The position numbers and the translations under genes were made by a program. The notes below the pieces were generated by a model. That model saw only the letters and a program-made list of their open reading frames with translations. It had not been told where the DNA came from and ran no database searches. From positions 2,620,525-2,684,524 of the forward strand of contig NZ_CP076562.1 of NCBI RefSeq assembly GCF_022174665.1: DNA of 64,000 nt, read 5' to 3'. Positions 43,076-51,699 of this stretch are shown here, piece by piece. The stretch's first letter is position 1. Every line of letters begins with the position of its first letter. Source of the DNA: Eubacterium sp. MSJ-33. Lineage in GTDB: Bacteria; Bacillota; Clostridia; Lachnospirales; Lachnospiraceae.

Positions 43076-44449
43076 TTAAATATTTGTACCGCGCAGTTCA
43101 ATAATCGGGGCACCTTTGCCGTTGATATAATCACCGGTGATGGTCACACGTCCGATATTATCGTCACGCGGAATTTCGTACATAATATCCATCATGAATT
43201 TCTCGATGATAGCACGGAGTGCACGTGCCCCTGTTTTTTTCTCCATAGCCTTTTCGGCAATTGCCTCATAGGCGCTGTCATCAAATTCCAGATCCACTTC
43301 GTCTAAGGCCAACAGCTTTTTATATTGTTTTAAAATTGCGTTCTTTGGCTCTTTTAAGATCTTGATATACATATCTTTATCCAATGCATCCAAAGTGAAA
43401 AGTACCGGGAGACGACCAAGAAACTCCGGAATCATGCCGAATTCGCGCAAATCTTCGGTTGTTACTTCTTTAATTAAGTTATCGTTTTTATCATATTTAT
43501 CTTTCAAATCTGCTGCAAACCCCATAGAAGATTGCTTATTCAGACGTTGCTTGATGATATCCTCGATATCCGGGAATGCACCGCCGCAGATAAATAAGAT
43601 ATTCCGTGTATTCATCGTTGTCATTGGCGTCATTGCGTTCTTGCTGCCTGAACCAACAGGTACTTCTACTTCGGCGCCTTCTAAGATCTTCAAAAGCCCC
43701 TGTTGTACAGATTCACCGCTGACATCTCGGCTGCGGGTTTCTTTCTTCTTCGCAATTTTATCGATCTCATCGATAAAGACGATTCCGCGTTCTGCTTTTT
43801 CAACATCGTTATCTGCTACTGCAAGAAGCTTGGAGAGAATGCTCTCTACGTCGTCACCGATATAACCGGCTTCTGTCAGGGTGGTTGCATCTGTAATCGC
43901 AAGCGGAACCTGTAAAATTTTGGCGATAGTCTGAACCAGATATGTCTTACCACATCCGGTTGGACCAAGCATAAGCATGTTGGATTTCTCGATTTCAATG
44001 TCATCCATTGTGTCTGTAATCACACGCTTGTAATGGTTGTATACGGCAACGGACATCGCTCGCTTGGCATATTCCTGTCCAACGACATATTCGTCAAGCA
44101 TCGCCTTAATCTTATGTGGGGCTGGAACATCTGCCATCGTGAGAGGTTCTTGTTCTTTTTCTTCCTTCTTTTTTTTCTTCTTTTTTACCTTCTGGGAAGT
44201 CGGAATGTCATCAAATGGCATGAACTGGGACATGTTGATATTCGGCATCTTGGAAAGGTCTAAGAACTGCATCGCTCCGTTGTTGAAGGAGTCGAAGCTT
44301 TTCTGCATACAGTCGTTGCAGATATACATATTTCCCGGCATCCGGATAAATGGACCGGCTTCAGATTCCGGTCTGCGACAGAGATAACAATACTTTTCGT
44401 ATTCGTCATCATCGTTGTTATTTTGATTATTTCCGTTGTTGTCTGGCAT
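43076..44449 (-). CDS. clpX: Divergent ClpX-type AAA+ ATPase
   Basis: A 457-residue protein from the ATG at 44449, which follows AAGGAGGAAATT; an upstream in-frame ATG lacks a site. The zinc-binding domain has Cys21, Cys24, Cys44 and Cys47. A Lys-rich insert ([16 protein letters not shown]) is at about 88-103. The AAA+ core has Walker A GPTGCGKT (162-169), pore loop GYIG (195-198) and Walker [11 protein letters not shown] (223-232). The ClpP-docking loop reads MGF (309-311) instead of IGF/LGF. The second pore loop lacks the usual RKHP segment ([10 protein letters not shown] instead). No clpP is nearby, so it may be a second, specialised ClpX. Confidence 0.88.
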   Translation of the reverse strand: MPDNNGNNQNNNDDDEYEKYCYLCRRPESEAGPFIRMPGNMYICNDCMQKSFDSFNNGAMQFLDLSKMPNINMSQFMPFDDIPTSQKVKKKKKKKEEKEQEPLTMADVPAPHKIKAMLDEYVVGQEYAKRAMSVAVYNHYKRVITDTMDDIEIEKSNMLMLGPTGCGKTYLVQTIAKILQVPLAITDATTLTEAGYIGDDVESILSKLLAVADNDVEKAERGIVFIDEIDKIAKKKETRSRDVSGESVQQGLLKILEGAEVEVPVGSGSKNAMTPMTTMNTRNILFICGGAFPDIEDIIKQRLNKQSSMGFAADLKDKYDKNDNLIKEVTTEDLREFGMIPEFLGRLPVLFTLDALDKDMYIKILKEPKNAILKQYKKLLALDEVDLEFDDSAYEAIAEKAMEKKTGARALRAIIEKFMMDIMYEIPRDDNIGRVTITGDYINGKGAPIIELRGTNI

Positions 44450-44640
44450 AATTTCCTCCTTATGTATACGCATAAAAATGCATCCTTATTATAGCACGGA
44501 AATGTACATATGACTATGGAATATTTATGCAGACGGAGATATAATGAATGAAAAGTAATATCTGTTATACATAGATAAAAACATGTAAGAAAATTTGATA
44601 AATCAGAAAATGAAAGAGTCTTATACAGGAGGAATGGAAG

Positions 44641-45006
44641 ATGAAAAAGAGAATTACAGAATATTTGACGTATATTGATGCGCTGTTAGAAAAAGAGGAT
44701 GTGGACTGGGAAAGGGAGAAGGAAAAACATCTTGTTCAGATTGCTTTTTTCGCACATGAGCGGCAGGTGCACCTGATTGTGATGGCACTGTTTGCGCTGG
44801 CAACCGTAATTTCAATTTTGTATTTGAATTTTAGTGGTTCGCTGATTATCGTAGCACTTGTGATAGCACTTCTGGTTTTACTGATTCCATATGTGATGCA
44901 TTACTATTTATTAGAGAATAGTGTGCAGAAGATGTACGTACAATATGACGCTATGATGAATAAAATCGAGCCGTCATTTCATGGCTCACCTGCAGATAAA
45001 AAATAA
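44641..45006 (+). CDS. Small membrane protein of unknown function
   Basis: A 121-residue protein with an N-terminal charged helix (MKKRITEYLTYIDALLEKEDVDWEREKEKHLVQIAFFAHERQ). Two membrane helices (LIVMALFALATVISILYL and LIIVALVIALLVLLIPYVM) and a soluble C-terminal helix follow. ACAGGAGGAATGGAAG precedes the ATG. I do not recognise the family. It starts 192 nt from the divergent clpX. Confidence 0.7.
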   Translation: MKKRITEYLTYIDALLEKEDVDWEREKEKHLVQIAFFAHERQVHLIVMALFALATVISILYLNFSGSLIIVALVIALLVLLIPYVMHYYLLENSVQKMYVQYDAMMNKIEPSFHGSPADKK

Positions 45007-45015
45007 GTAAGAGAT

Positions 45016-45069
45016 AAAAAGGTTCCGTTTGTGGCGTAGAATCTGCACCACAGGCGGAACCCTTTTTTT
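45016..45069. terminator. Bidirectional terminator between two convergent small genes
   Basis: AAAAAGGTTCCGTTTGTGG (45016-45034) pairs with CCACAGGCGGAACCCTTTTT (45048-45067). The T run extends to 45069. Confidence 0.88.
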
Positions 45070-45400
45070 ATTGTTTGCTCTGATTACCGTCCACGGCATC
45101 TTCAACGCCATCTACAGCATCTTTAACGCCATTGCCGACGCCATCTGCGGCATCCTTGATACCTTCGCCAACACCTTCTGCAGCGTCTTTGACACCTTCA
45201 CCGACACCGTCTGCGGCGTCTTTGACACCGTTCCCGACGCCGTTTGAATTTGTGGCATTGTTGTTTTCTGTGGTCATCTGCGTTTGTTCGGAAGTTGTTG
45301 CAGGGTCCTTACTTGTCTCGTCCGTACCACATCCACACATACAGATGGAAAGCATCATAGCGGTTGCCGCAATGGCAGCAGTTGTCTTAAATTTTTTCAT
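45068..45400 (-). CDS. Lipoprotein with tandem 11-residue repeats
   Basis: A 110-residue protein. The signal peptide MKKFKTTAAIAATAMMLSICMCGCG ends in a Cys-rich lipobox region. A Thr/Asn-rich linker leads to four tandem 11-residue repeats (VGNGVKDAADG, VGEGVKDAAEG, VGEGIKDAADG, VGNGVKDAVDG) and a partial fifth. Eleven-residue repeats with this K-D-A pattern resemble amphipathic LEA-like helices. The role is unknown, possibly a surface or stress-related lipoprotein. AGGAGTGTTTTTATT precedes the ATG. Confidence 0.8.
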   Translation of the reverse strand: MKKFKTTAAIAATAMMLSICMCGCGTDETSKDPATTSEQTQMTTENNNATNSNGVGNGVKDAADGVGEGVKDAAEGVGEGIKDAADGVGNGVKDAVDGVEDAVDGNQSKQ

Positions 45401-45494
45401 AATAAAAACACTCCTTATCTAGTTTTCATTCTATAAAAATAGTATGAACCTAAATAAGGAGATTATTTTACCAATTTCCGGTAATTTTTATAAA

Positions 45495-46397
45495 TCAATC
45501 CGATGGTGTCAGACCGGTGCAGTTGTCGGGATTGGTACAGCTTTCGCAGTTTCGCTTCTGGTCAAGCGGGTTGCAAAGCTCCAATGGTTTGATGTTTCGG
45601 TCTAAGAGACTTCCACTTACAAAATTCATGCAGACAGAATCCTCCGGACTTGCCAGTGTGCCTTTGGATACGATTGCCTTTCCATTGTGAGGAATCCGGT
45701 ATTGGTTGTAATAGATAGATTTCACGATCAAGGTAAGCCCTACCGTCATTTCCGCATTTGCAATATCGAAGTTTAATACTTTAGACATCGCCATGAGATT
45801 AAGTCCCTGTGAGACCGTTCCGTTAGTGGAGAGGAAGCCAATAAAATTCAGGTTTGGTGTTGCTAAAGTCGTATCAGTATAAGTGACACCGTATGGTGCG
45901 AACAACTGTATTGTTACAGTGGATGGGTTGGTATCTTCATCGTATTCCGGATCGGTTGTTGAAGAAGGAAGATAGACAACGCCGGTGACAGGAAGTGTTG
46001 CAAGCAATCGTTTGCAGCAATCGTAGATATAGATAACAAAATCTACAGTCAGATTTGTGAGTGTCAGCTCGTAGCAGTTTGGACGTCCGGCAATCGGCTT
46101 GATTGTTACAGAAGGTGCCGCTCCTGTTGCAAAGGTAATGTTTGTAACCTCTGCTCGGATATATGCCGTTGTTGGATAATCTGCAAGCAGGGTGGCAAGT
46201 GGAATTGTCCGGCATACATTGATCCCGATTTCATCGTAGATAACAGGAACCAATACCGTGAGCAGCTTTGGATCGCCGCATTGTGGTGTTACACATACGT
46301 CAGTACAGATATCTGTCAGGCTGCATGTGCAGGAATCGATATTGTTTGCAACTGCATTGCTTAAGACCTTTTTGTTACAGCCACAGCATTTAGACAT
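45495..46397 (-). CDS. Cysteine-rich protein of unknown function
   Basis: A 300-residue protein with Cys clusters at both ends: MSKCCGCNKK, then SCTCSLTDICTDVCVTPQCGD at the N-terminus, and CNPLDQKRNCESCTNPDNC at the C-terminus. The middle (~45-270) looks like beta-rich domains (LLTVLVPVIYDEIGINVCRTIPLATLL and VTIQLFAPYGVTYTDTTL). No signal peptide or membrane helix is evident. The composition would suit a disulfide-crosslinked surface or spore-coat component, but I cannot name a family. AAAGGAAACGAAC precedes the ATG. Confidence 0.75.
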   Translation of the reverse strand: MSKCCGCNKKVLSNAVANNIDSCTCSLTDICTDVCVTPQCGDPKLLTVLVPVIYDEIGINVCRTIPLATLLADYPTTAYIRAEVTNITFATGAAPSVTIKPIAGRPNCYELTLTNLTVDFVIYIYDCCKRLLATLPVTGVVYLPSSTTDPEYDEDTNPSTVTIQLFAPYGVTYTDTTLATPNLNFIGFLSTNGTVSQGLNLMAMSKVLNFDIANAEMTVGLTLIVKSIYYNQYRIPHNGKAIVSKGTLASPEDSVCMNFVSGSLLDRNIKPLELCNPLDQKRNCESCTNPDNCTGLTPSD

Positions 46398-46498
46398 GTT
46401 CGTTTCCTTTCAAATATGCTTACAATAATATATTCAAATTATGCATTTTTGTTCGGTTGCAACAATATATTTGTAAAAGAAAGGACTGGGAGGCTGTT

Positions 46499-47287
46499 GT
46501 GGAAGCGGTTTATAGAAGGAAAGGGGATAAGCGGATTTTACTTTATGAGGAAGGAAATCAGATATTGGCACAGGTGATTGGGGCGGGCAGAGCAATACAA
46601 TGGGGAAGTCTGTGTCGTGATTATCATTCCTGCGGAGTGAGCCGGTTATGGGAAGAAGAAATCTATGTTGCATACGTCAATACGGAAAATGTATTAATGT
46701 GGGATAAGCTTTTTACGGAGGGACGGTTGATGCTTGTAAAAGGGGAAACGTGGGGAAGTCTTTCAGATGTGAAAATTGCACCACTTGCCGGAGACCGCAC
46801 ACAGCTTTATGTCTGGTATCGTATGGCAGAAGCAGAAAACGGTACAGATAGTTTGTATGCGATAAATCCACTGGGAGAGAGGAAGGTTCAGAGATTGGTA
46901 CATGGCACAGGGCGGATTGAACGATATGAGATATTGCAGCATGGGGAAGTCAGTTATCTTCTATATAAATTGGCAACGGAAGCAAAACCACGGATCTATG
47001 CTGTGGATGTTTCCAGATTAGGTGACATAAGTCTGTCAGAATATATATTATGTAAAGAACAGACAATGCAAGAACTTGAAAAACGATGTAAAGAGAATGA
47101 TAAGAGTTATAATGAGGCAATTCGGAAAATGCAGGAAGATTATGAGTCAAGATTGAAATCTACGGTCAAAAATATGGAGCAACGCTATAAACAGCAGTAT
47201 GATGAGTTGACAAAGCTGACACAGGGGATGCAGGAGGAAGGCCGTAAGTGGAGAGAATTATATTACAAAAGTGTTACAAAAGATTAA
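46499..47287 (+). CDS. Coiled-coil protein of unknown function (GTG start)
   Basis: About 262 residues from GTG 46499, with GGGAGG at 46488-46493. A TTG 14 codons earlier (46457) keeps the frame but lacks a site. The N-terminal ~190 residues look beta-rich, with repeated strand-turn patterns (RILLYEEGNQILAQVIGAG, VKIAPLAGDRTQLYVWYRM, EDSLYAINP-like), perhaps a propeller-type fold. Residues ~195-262 form a strongly charged coiled coil (ELEKRCKENDKSYNEAIRKMQEDYESRL). It is divergent from the Cys-rich gene, sharing a ~100-bp intergenic region. Confidence 0.7.
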   Translation: MEAVYRRKGDKRILLYEEGNQILAQVIGAGRAIQWGSLCRDYHSCGVSRLWEEEIYVAYVNTENVLMWDKLFTEGRLMLVKGETWGSLSDVKIAPLAGDRTQLYVWYRMAEAENGTDSLYAINPLGERKVQRLVHGTGRIERYEILQHGEVSYLLYKLATEAKPRIYAVDVSRLGDISLSEYILCKEQTMQELEKRCKENDKSYNEAIRKMQEDYESRLKSTVKNMEQRYKQQYDELTKLTQGMQEEGRKWRELYYKSVTKD

Positions 47288-47304
47288 GAAAAAATAAAAT
47301 TTAC

Positions 47305-47437
47305 TTGACATAACTCATAGAATTTTATAATATAAAAATTGCAACCTTTTTTTCGGGAATGTCCCAAGGCTACAAATGGTAATTTGTATTACATAGGTAA
47401 TGTACCACAATATATAGAGAAAGTAAAGGAAAATTTT
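47305..47437 (+). promoter_or_regulatory. Promoter and structured 5' leader of the polysaccharide deacetylase gene
   Basis: TTGACA (47305-47310) and TAATAT (47328-47333) are spaced 17 bp. The ~100-nt leader has three short hairpins in a row: GGGA-ATG-TCCC (47355-47365), ACAAAT/ATTTGT (47372-47387) and TACAT/ATGTA (47390-47404). The last two share GGTA in their loops. I do not recognise a riboswitch class. Confidence 0.5.
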
Positions 47438-48514
47438 ATGGAAGACAAGAAAAAAACTTTAACTGAATATGAAAAAGAAATTTCCGAAGCACAAGAAATC
47501 GAAGAAGAGAACACACATAAGCGAAAAGTACGAAGTTTTAAACGAATGTTGATGGTGACATTTCTGGTTGTATGTGCGATTCCGATTACGCTATGCCTGT
47601 TTATGATGGTGAAGATGAACCGGCTGGACCACCGGATTGAGAATCTGGTTGACAAGGTAGAGGAAGGGAAAAATCTGGTCAGCACAAATATTGGATTGAT
47701 TGATGAATCAACGGAGACGCTGACAAGTGAGCAGATGGCATATGGAGATCTTGGAAAAGGATCGGAAGGTGTGCATGTGGCTCTGACGGACAATGGTGAT
47801 GGAAAGAATACTGTAAAGGAAGATGCGGAAGCAACAACAGAGGCAATGAATGATGTGCCTGAGCAGACATATTACAATGGGCAGAAGGTATATCTGACGT
47901 TTGATGATGGCCCGAGTACCTATACGGGTGAACTTTTGGATGTGCTGAAGGAAAACAATGTGAAGGCAACCTTCTTTGTTGTCTATAACGATAATAAGGA
48001 GGCACAGCAATACTACAAACGGATTGTGGACGAAGGACATTCAATCGGAATGCATTCTTACAGTCATGTGTATGATCAGGTGTATGCAAGCCAGGAAAGT
48101 TTTGAAGAAGATGTGACGAAAATTCATGATTACATACAGGAACAGACTGGTGTGGATACGCACCTGTACCGATTCCCGGGTGGAAGCTCCAATCAGGTTA
48201 GTAAAGTTGATATTCAGGATTTGATTGCTTACCTGAATGAAGAGGGAATTGTTTATTTTGACTGGAATTCCCTGTCCGGTGATGCAGTCGATGCATCTTT
48301 GACACCAAGCGAGTTAAATGATAATATACTTGGGTATGTACATGCAAATGCGGGTGATTCTGTAATCCTGATGCATGACCTGCAGAATAATCATGCAACG
48401 ATCGAAGCCCTTCCGGCATTGATCCAGACTTTGAAGGATGAGGGATATGAGATTTGTCCAATCGATGATTCTACAAAGCCGGTGCAGCATGTAGAATATA
48501 AGGGAGACAAATAA
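47438..48514 (+). CDS. Membrane-anchored polysaccharide deacetylase (NodB domain)
   Basis: A 358-residue protein. The ATG at 47438 follows AAAGGAAAATTTT. A charged N-terminal segment precedes one membrane helix (MLMVTFLVVCAIPITLCLFMMVK). A spacer of about 90 residues leads to the NodB deacetylase domain outside the cell, with metal/catalytic motifs LTFDDGPS, HSYSH and RFPGGSSN, and the late SVILMHDL. Likely substrates are N-acetylated cell-wall glycans. It is immediately followed by folC, whose TTG start abuts its stop. Confidence 0.92.
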   Translation: MEDKKKTLTEYEKEISEAQEIEEENTHKRKVRSFKRMLMVTFLVVCAIPITLCLFMMVKMNRLDHRIENLVDKVEEGKNLVSTNIGLIDESTETLTSEQMAYGDLGKGSEGVHVALTDNGDGKNTVKEDAEATTEAMNDVPEQTYYNGQKVYLTFDDGPSTYTGELLDVLKENNVKATFFVVYNDNKEAQQYYKRIVDEGHSIGMHSYSHVYDQVYASQESFEEDVTKIHDYIQEQTGVDTHLYRFPGGSSNQVSKVDIQDLIAYLNEEGIVYFDWNSLSGDAVDASLTPSELNDNILGYVHANAGDSVILMHDLQNNHATIEALPALIQTLKDEGYEICPIDDSTKPVQHVEYKGDK

Positions 48515-49846
48515 TTGAATTATTTAGAAGCGCGGAATTATATGGAAGAAAAAAACAGGCTGGGGATTGTGCCCGGCCTGACACAGGTAAAGGAGCTCTT
48601 ACGGAGACTCGGCAATCCACAGGATGCATGCAGAACACTGCATATCGCCGGGACGAACGGAAAGGGCTCTATTTTTGCGTTTGTACAGGAAAGCCTGCTT
48701 GTGGCGGGATATCATGTGGGAAGATATATATCCCCGACGATCCTTACGTATCTGGAACGGTATCAGATTGACAGACGCTATATGTCAGAGACGGAATTTG
48801 CTGCTTTGCTCACAGAGGCTGCGGCAGTGATTGAGACGATGGAAAAGGAAGGGTTTGCCAGCCCGACTGCATTTGAGATCGAAACGGCGGTTGCGTTTCT
48901 GTATTTTGCGAGAAATCATGTGGACTATGTATTGCTCGAATGTGGTATGGGTGGAAGAGAAGATGCAACAAATGTGCTCGCAAAACCGGAAGTTTGCGTA
49001 TTTGCACAGATCAGTATGGATCATATGCAGTTTTTAGGAAGTACTCTGACGAAGATTGCGACAGAGAAAGCCGGAATTATTAAGCCTTATACGACTGTGA
49101 TTTCCGCTCCGCAGGTGCCGGAGGTATCAAAGGTGCTGCGTGAGGTGTGTGAAGCACAATACGCTTCTTATATAGAAGTGAATCCTTCGGACTGGAAAGT
49201 TATGCGGATGGATCTGAATGGTACAGAACTGATCGATTGCGAAACAGAATCCGGGGGTAATGGTATGGAAGTGGACATTCCGGAATGGAGACGATCATAT
49301 CATATTCCTCTATTAGGGGAGCATCAGATTGCGAACGCGCAGACGGCGATTACCACGCTTCGTACACTATATATAGAAGAAACAGCGATTCATGCAGGTA
49401 TTGCGCAGACGACATGGCTTGGACGTATGACGAAGGTGGCTGAACATCCGTATATCTATGTGGATGGGGCACATAACGTAGCAGCCTGGGAATATTTGCG
49501 TACATCGGTGGAAAAATATTTTACAAACCGCAGGGTAATCTATATAATAGGAGTACTGAAAGATAAAGAATACGAGAAGATGGTTGAGATTCTGGCACCA
49601 ACAATGGCAGCAGCTGTTGTGATTACGCCGGATACACCACGCGGATTGCAAAAGGAGATTCTGGCACAGTTATTACAGGCAAAAGGTGTGCCTGTACAAC
49701 TTGCGGATACAGGTGCAGAAGCCCTTCAAAAGGCGAGAGAACAAGCGGGCGAAACAGATGTCGTTCTTGTGAGTGGTTCCTTATCTTTTCTGGCAGAGTA
49801 TCTGCAATTAGAAGGCGGAGATGAAAGACATGGAGCGAGTAGATAG
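48515..49846 (+). CDS. folC: Folylpolyglutamate/dihydrofolate synthase (TTG start)
   Basis: A 443-residue Mur-ligase-family enzyme that adds glutamate to folates. TTG 48515 directly follows the upstream stop, with GGGAG nine bases before it, so translation is probably coupled. Motifs: HIAGTNGKGSIFAFVQ (P-loop), RYISPTI (substrate site), LLECGMGGREDATNVL, ISMDHMQFLGSTLTKIATEKAGIIK, WLGRMTKVAEHPYIYVDGAHN and VVITPDTPRGL. The overall length is typical. The next gene starts inside its 3' end. Other folate genes (folP, folBK) lie 7 kb away. Confidence 0.94.
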   Translation: MNYLEARNYMEEKNRLGIVPGLTQVKELLRRLGNPQDACRTLHIAGTNGKGSIFAFVQESLLVAGYHVGRYISPTILTYLERYQIDRRYMSETEFAALLTEAAAVIETMEKEGFASPTAFEIETAVAFLYFARNHVDYVLLECGMGGREDATNVLAKPEVCVFAQISMDHMQFLGSTLTKIATEKAGIIKPYTTVISAPQVPEVSKVLREVCEAQYASYIEVNPSDWKVMRMDLNGTELIDCETESGGNGMEVDIPEWRRSYHIPLLGEHQIANAQTAITTLRTLYIEETAIHAGIAQTTWLGRMTKVAEHPYIYVDGAHNVAAWEYLRTSVEKYFTNRRVIYIIGVLKDKEYEKMVEILAPTMAAAVVITPDTPRGLQKEILAQLLQAKGVPVQLADTGAEALQKAREQAGETDVVLVSGSLSFLAEYLQLEGGDERHGASR

Positions 49847-50309
49847 AATTCTCGCACATCCGGAATTTCAGAAGTATATGCAAAGTATTGCGGAACAAGA
49901 ACGCACGCGCATGTTCTGTCTGCATGGAATCGAGCATAGCTTGGATGTGGCTAGAATCGGATATATAAAGAATTTGGAACAGAAACTTATGTTCCCACAG
50001 GACGTCATCTATGCGATGGCATTGTTGCATGATATTGGAAGGTGTGAGGAATATGCAACCGGAAAATCTCATCACGAGGCGGGGGCAGAACTGGCACGTT
50101 CCATTCTTTTGATGTGTGGATATACGGAAGCAGAATGTACGGAAATCTGTGAAGCAATCAGCCGGCATAAGGCACCGAGTAATCAGACAAGGTCGCTTGC
50201 AACACTGTTGTACGATGCGGATAAACAGTCGAGAAATTGCTTTGCCTGTCCGGTACAAGCGCAGTGTTACTGGTCAGAGGAAAAAAAGAATCACACGATT
50301 CGATATTAA
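49830..50309 (+). CDS. HD-domain phosphohydrolase with C-terminal Cys motif
   Basis: A 159-residue protein. The ATG at 49830 is preferred, with GGAG nine bases upstream; the ATG at 49821 directly abuts that GGAG. HD motifs: CLHGIEHSLDVARIG (first His), ALLHDIGRCEEY (HD pair), HHEAG, and AISRHK, then LYDADKQSRNCF. The tail CFACPVQAQCYW has three Cys, possibly a metal site. It overlaps the end of folC by 17 nt. Substrate unknown. Confidence 0.88.
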   Translation: MERVDRILAHPEFQKYMQSIAEQERTRMFCLHGIEHSLDVARIGYIKNLEQKLMFPQDVIYAMALLHDIGRCEEYATGKSHHEAGAELARSILLMCGYTEAECTEICEAISRHKAPSNQTRSLATLLYDADKQSRNCFACPVQAQCYWSEEKKNHTIRY

Positions 50310-50329
50310 ATTATATAGGGGCAGGAATG

Positions 50330-50356
50330 CAGCCGGAAAATTTCCGGCTGTTTTTT
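50330..50356 (+). terminator. Terminator after the folC-HD operon
   Basis: CAGCCGG (50330-50336) pairs with CCGGCTG (50344-50350). T6 follows. Confidence 0.88.
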
Positions 50357-50600
50357 GTGTGGTCAGATGAGTGCCGTCCAAATAGGACCGGTAAAGAAAG
50401 TGACAAAAATCAGAAAGAAATTAAACTTTGTAAAAACAACTATAAATCGATTTATACGAAGGAAACAAAAGCAAATAAACAATATCACTAGATAAACCTT
50501 TGTACAAGCGTAAAAATAATAAGAAAATCTTTCTTTTTTTCTAAAAATTATAACTCAATTGTCAAAAACTTTAAATAAATTAGGAAATCCCGGAACTGTG
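50357..50600. other. A/T-rich gene-free stretch
   Basis: No frame with a ribosome site and no strong stem. It is A-rich throughout, with several AACTTTAAA/TTTAAAT-like phrases. Confidence 0.4.
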
Positions 50601-50629
50601 TTGACAAAGTAATGGTACAGGAACATAAT
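50601..50629 (+). promoter_or_regulatory. Promoter of the amino-acid ABC transporter operon
   Basis: TTGACA (50601-50606), a 17-bp spacer and CATAAT (50624-50629), 70 bp before the start codon. Confidence 0.75.
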
Positions 50630-50699
50630 ACACCCAAGTCAAAGGTGAACGACTTAAGAAAATTAAGAAAAATGCGAGATGAAAGAGAGGATGATGTTT

Positions 50700-51563
50700 A
50701 TGAAGAAAAGAAAATTAATCAGCATGGCGCTTGCAGCAACATTGGCATTGACATCTCTTGCCGGTTGTGGAAAGAAAGATTCAACCGGAGATGACAACGT
50801 ATTAAGAGTCGGAATGGAATGTGCATATGCTCCGTTTAACTGGTCACAGGAAACAGATGAGCTTGCCAATGGAGAGAAAGCAGTTCCAATCTATGGAACG
50901 AACATGTATGCATATGGCTATGATGTCATGGTAGCAGAAAAACTTGCGAAGCAGATGGGCAAGACGTTGGAAGTACATAAAGTTGAATGGGATTCCATCG
51001 GAATGTCACTCGATGCAGGCGATTATGATGTGATTATCGCAGGTATGGGACGTACAAAGGAAAGAGAAGCTTCCTATTCATTTACAGATCCGTATTATTA
51101 CAGAGATAACTGTCTGGTTGTGAAGAAGGGATCCGGACTGGAGAATATCAAAGGTCTTTCTGAATTGGCCGGTAAGAACGTAACACTTACAACACAGCTT
51201 GGTACCGGATGGGTAAATCTGCTTGATCAGGTGCCGGATGCAAAGCTTGGTGCAAATTATGAGACAACAGCAGAGTGCTTCATGGCAATTTCAAACGGAA
51301 CCGCAGATGTATGTGTCATCGATGTACCAACAGCGGAATCGGCAGCCATGACAAACGATGATCTGGCAATCATCTATCTTGATCCGAATGATAAGTTCCA
51401 GGGCGATGAGGAAATGACAAATGTATGTATCGCAACAAGAAAAGATGATACAGAGCTTCGTGATAAGGTTCAGGAAGCAATGAATGCAATCGGCTGGAAT
51501 GATAAGGATACTATGGATAAGACAATGGAAGATGCAATCAGTTTGCAGCCAGCAGCTAACTAA
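50700..51563 (+). CDS. Amino-acid ABC transporter substrate-binding lipoprotein
   Basis: A 287-residue protein. The ATG at 50700 (ninth base after GAGAGG) gives a proper lipoprotein signal peptide MKKRKLISMALAATLALTSLAGCGKK, with lipobox Cys. The periplasmic-binding-protein fold of family 3 has LRVGMECAYAPFNW, YDVMVAEKLAKQMGKTLEVHKVEWDSI, DYDVIIAGMGRTKEREASYSFTDPYY and the ligand-gating TLTTQLGTGWVNL. Polar or charged amino acids are likely ligands. It is the first gene of a three-gene importer, with a hairpin-rich gap before the permease. Confidence 0.93.
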   Translation: MKKRKLISMALAATLALTSLAGCGKKDSTGDDNVLRVGMECAYAPFNWSQETDELANGEKAVPIYGTNMYAYGYDVMVAEKLAKQMGKTLEVHKVEWDSIGMSLDAGDYDVIIAGMGRTKEREASYSFTDPYYYRDNCLVVKKGSGLENIKGLSELAGKNVTLTTQLGTGWVNLLDQVPDAKLGANYETTAECFMAISNGTADVCVIDVPTAESAAMTNDDLAIIYLDPNDKFQGDEEMTNVCIATRKDDTELRDKVQEAMNAIGWNDKDTMDKTMEDAISLQPAAN

Positions 51564-51566
51564 ATA

Positions 51567-51661
51567 TCGTCGCCCAAAGGGCGATGATCAGTAAGCAGCT
51601 CGCTGCTTACATAATAATTATCGTCACCACCCCCGCAGCCTTTCGTGATTTCAGGCTGCGG
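51567..51661 (+). promoter_or_regulatory. Three consecutive hairpins between binding-protein and permease genes
   Basis: TCGTCGCCC/GGGCGATGA (51567-51587), GTAAGCAGC-TC-GCTGCTTAC (51591-51610) and CCGCAGCCT/AGGCTGCGG (51633-51661). No T tract follows any of them, so they look like processing or RNA-stabilising structures rather than terminators. Such structures often give more binding protein than membrane subunit. Confidence 0.65.
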
Positions 51662-51699
51662 AGGAATTATAAAAAACGTGTATGACAGGAGGAAATCAT

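Noticed and set aside
45029..45247. Plus-strand coding frame with repeated VFDTFTD-like phrases
   Set aside because: It is the antisense of the repeat region of the lipoprotein gene at 45068-45400, which has a signal peptide and ribosome site. The plus-strand frame begins inside a terminator.
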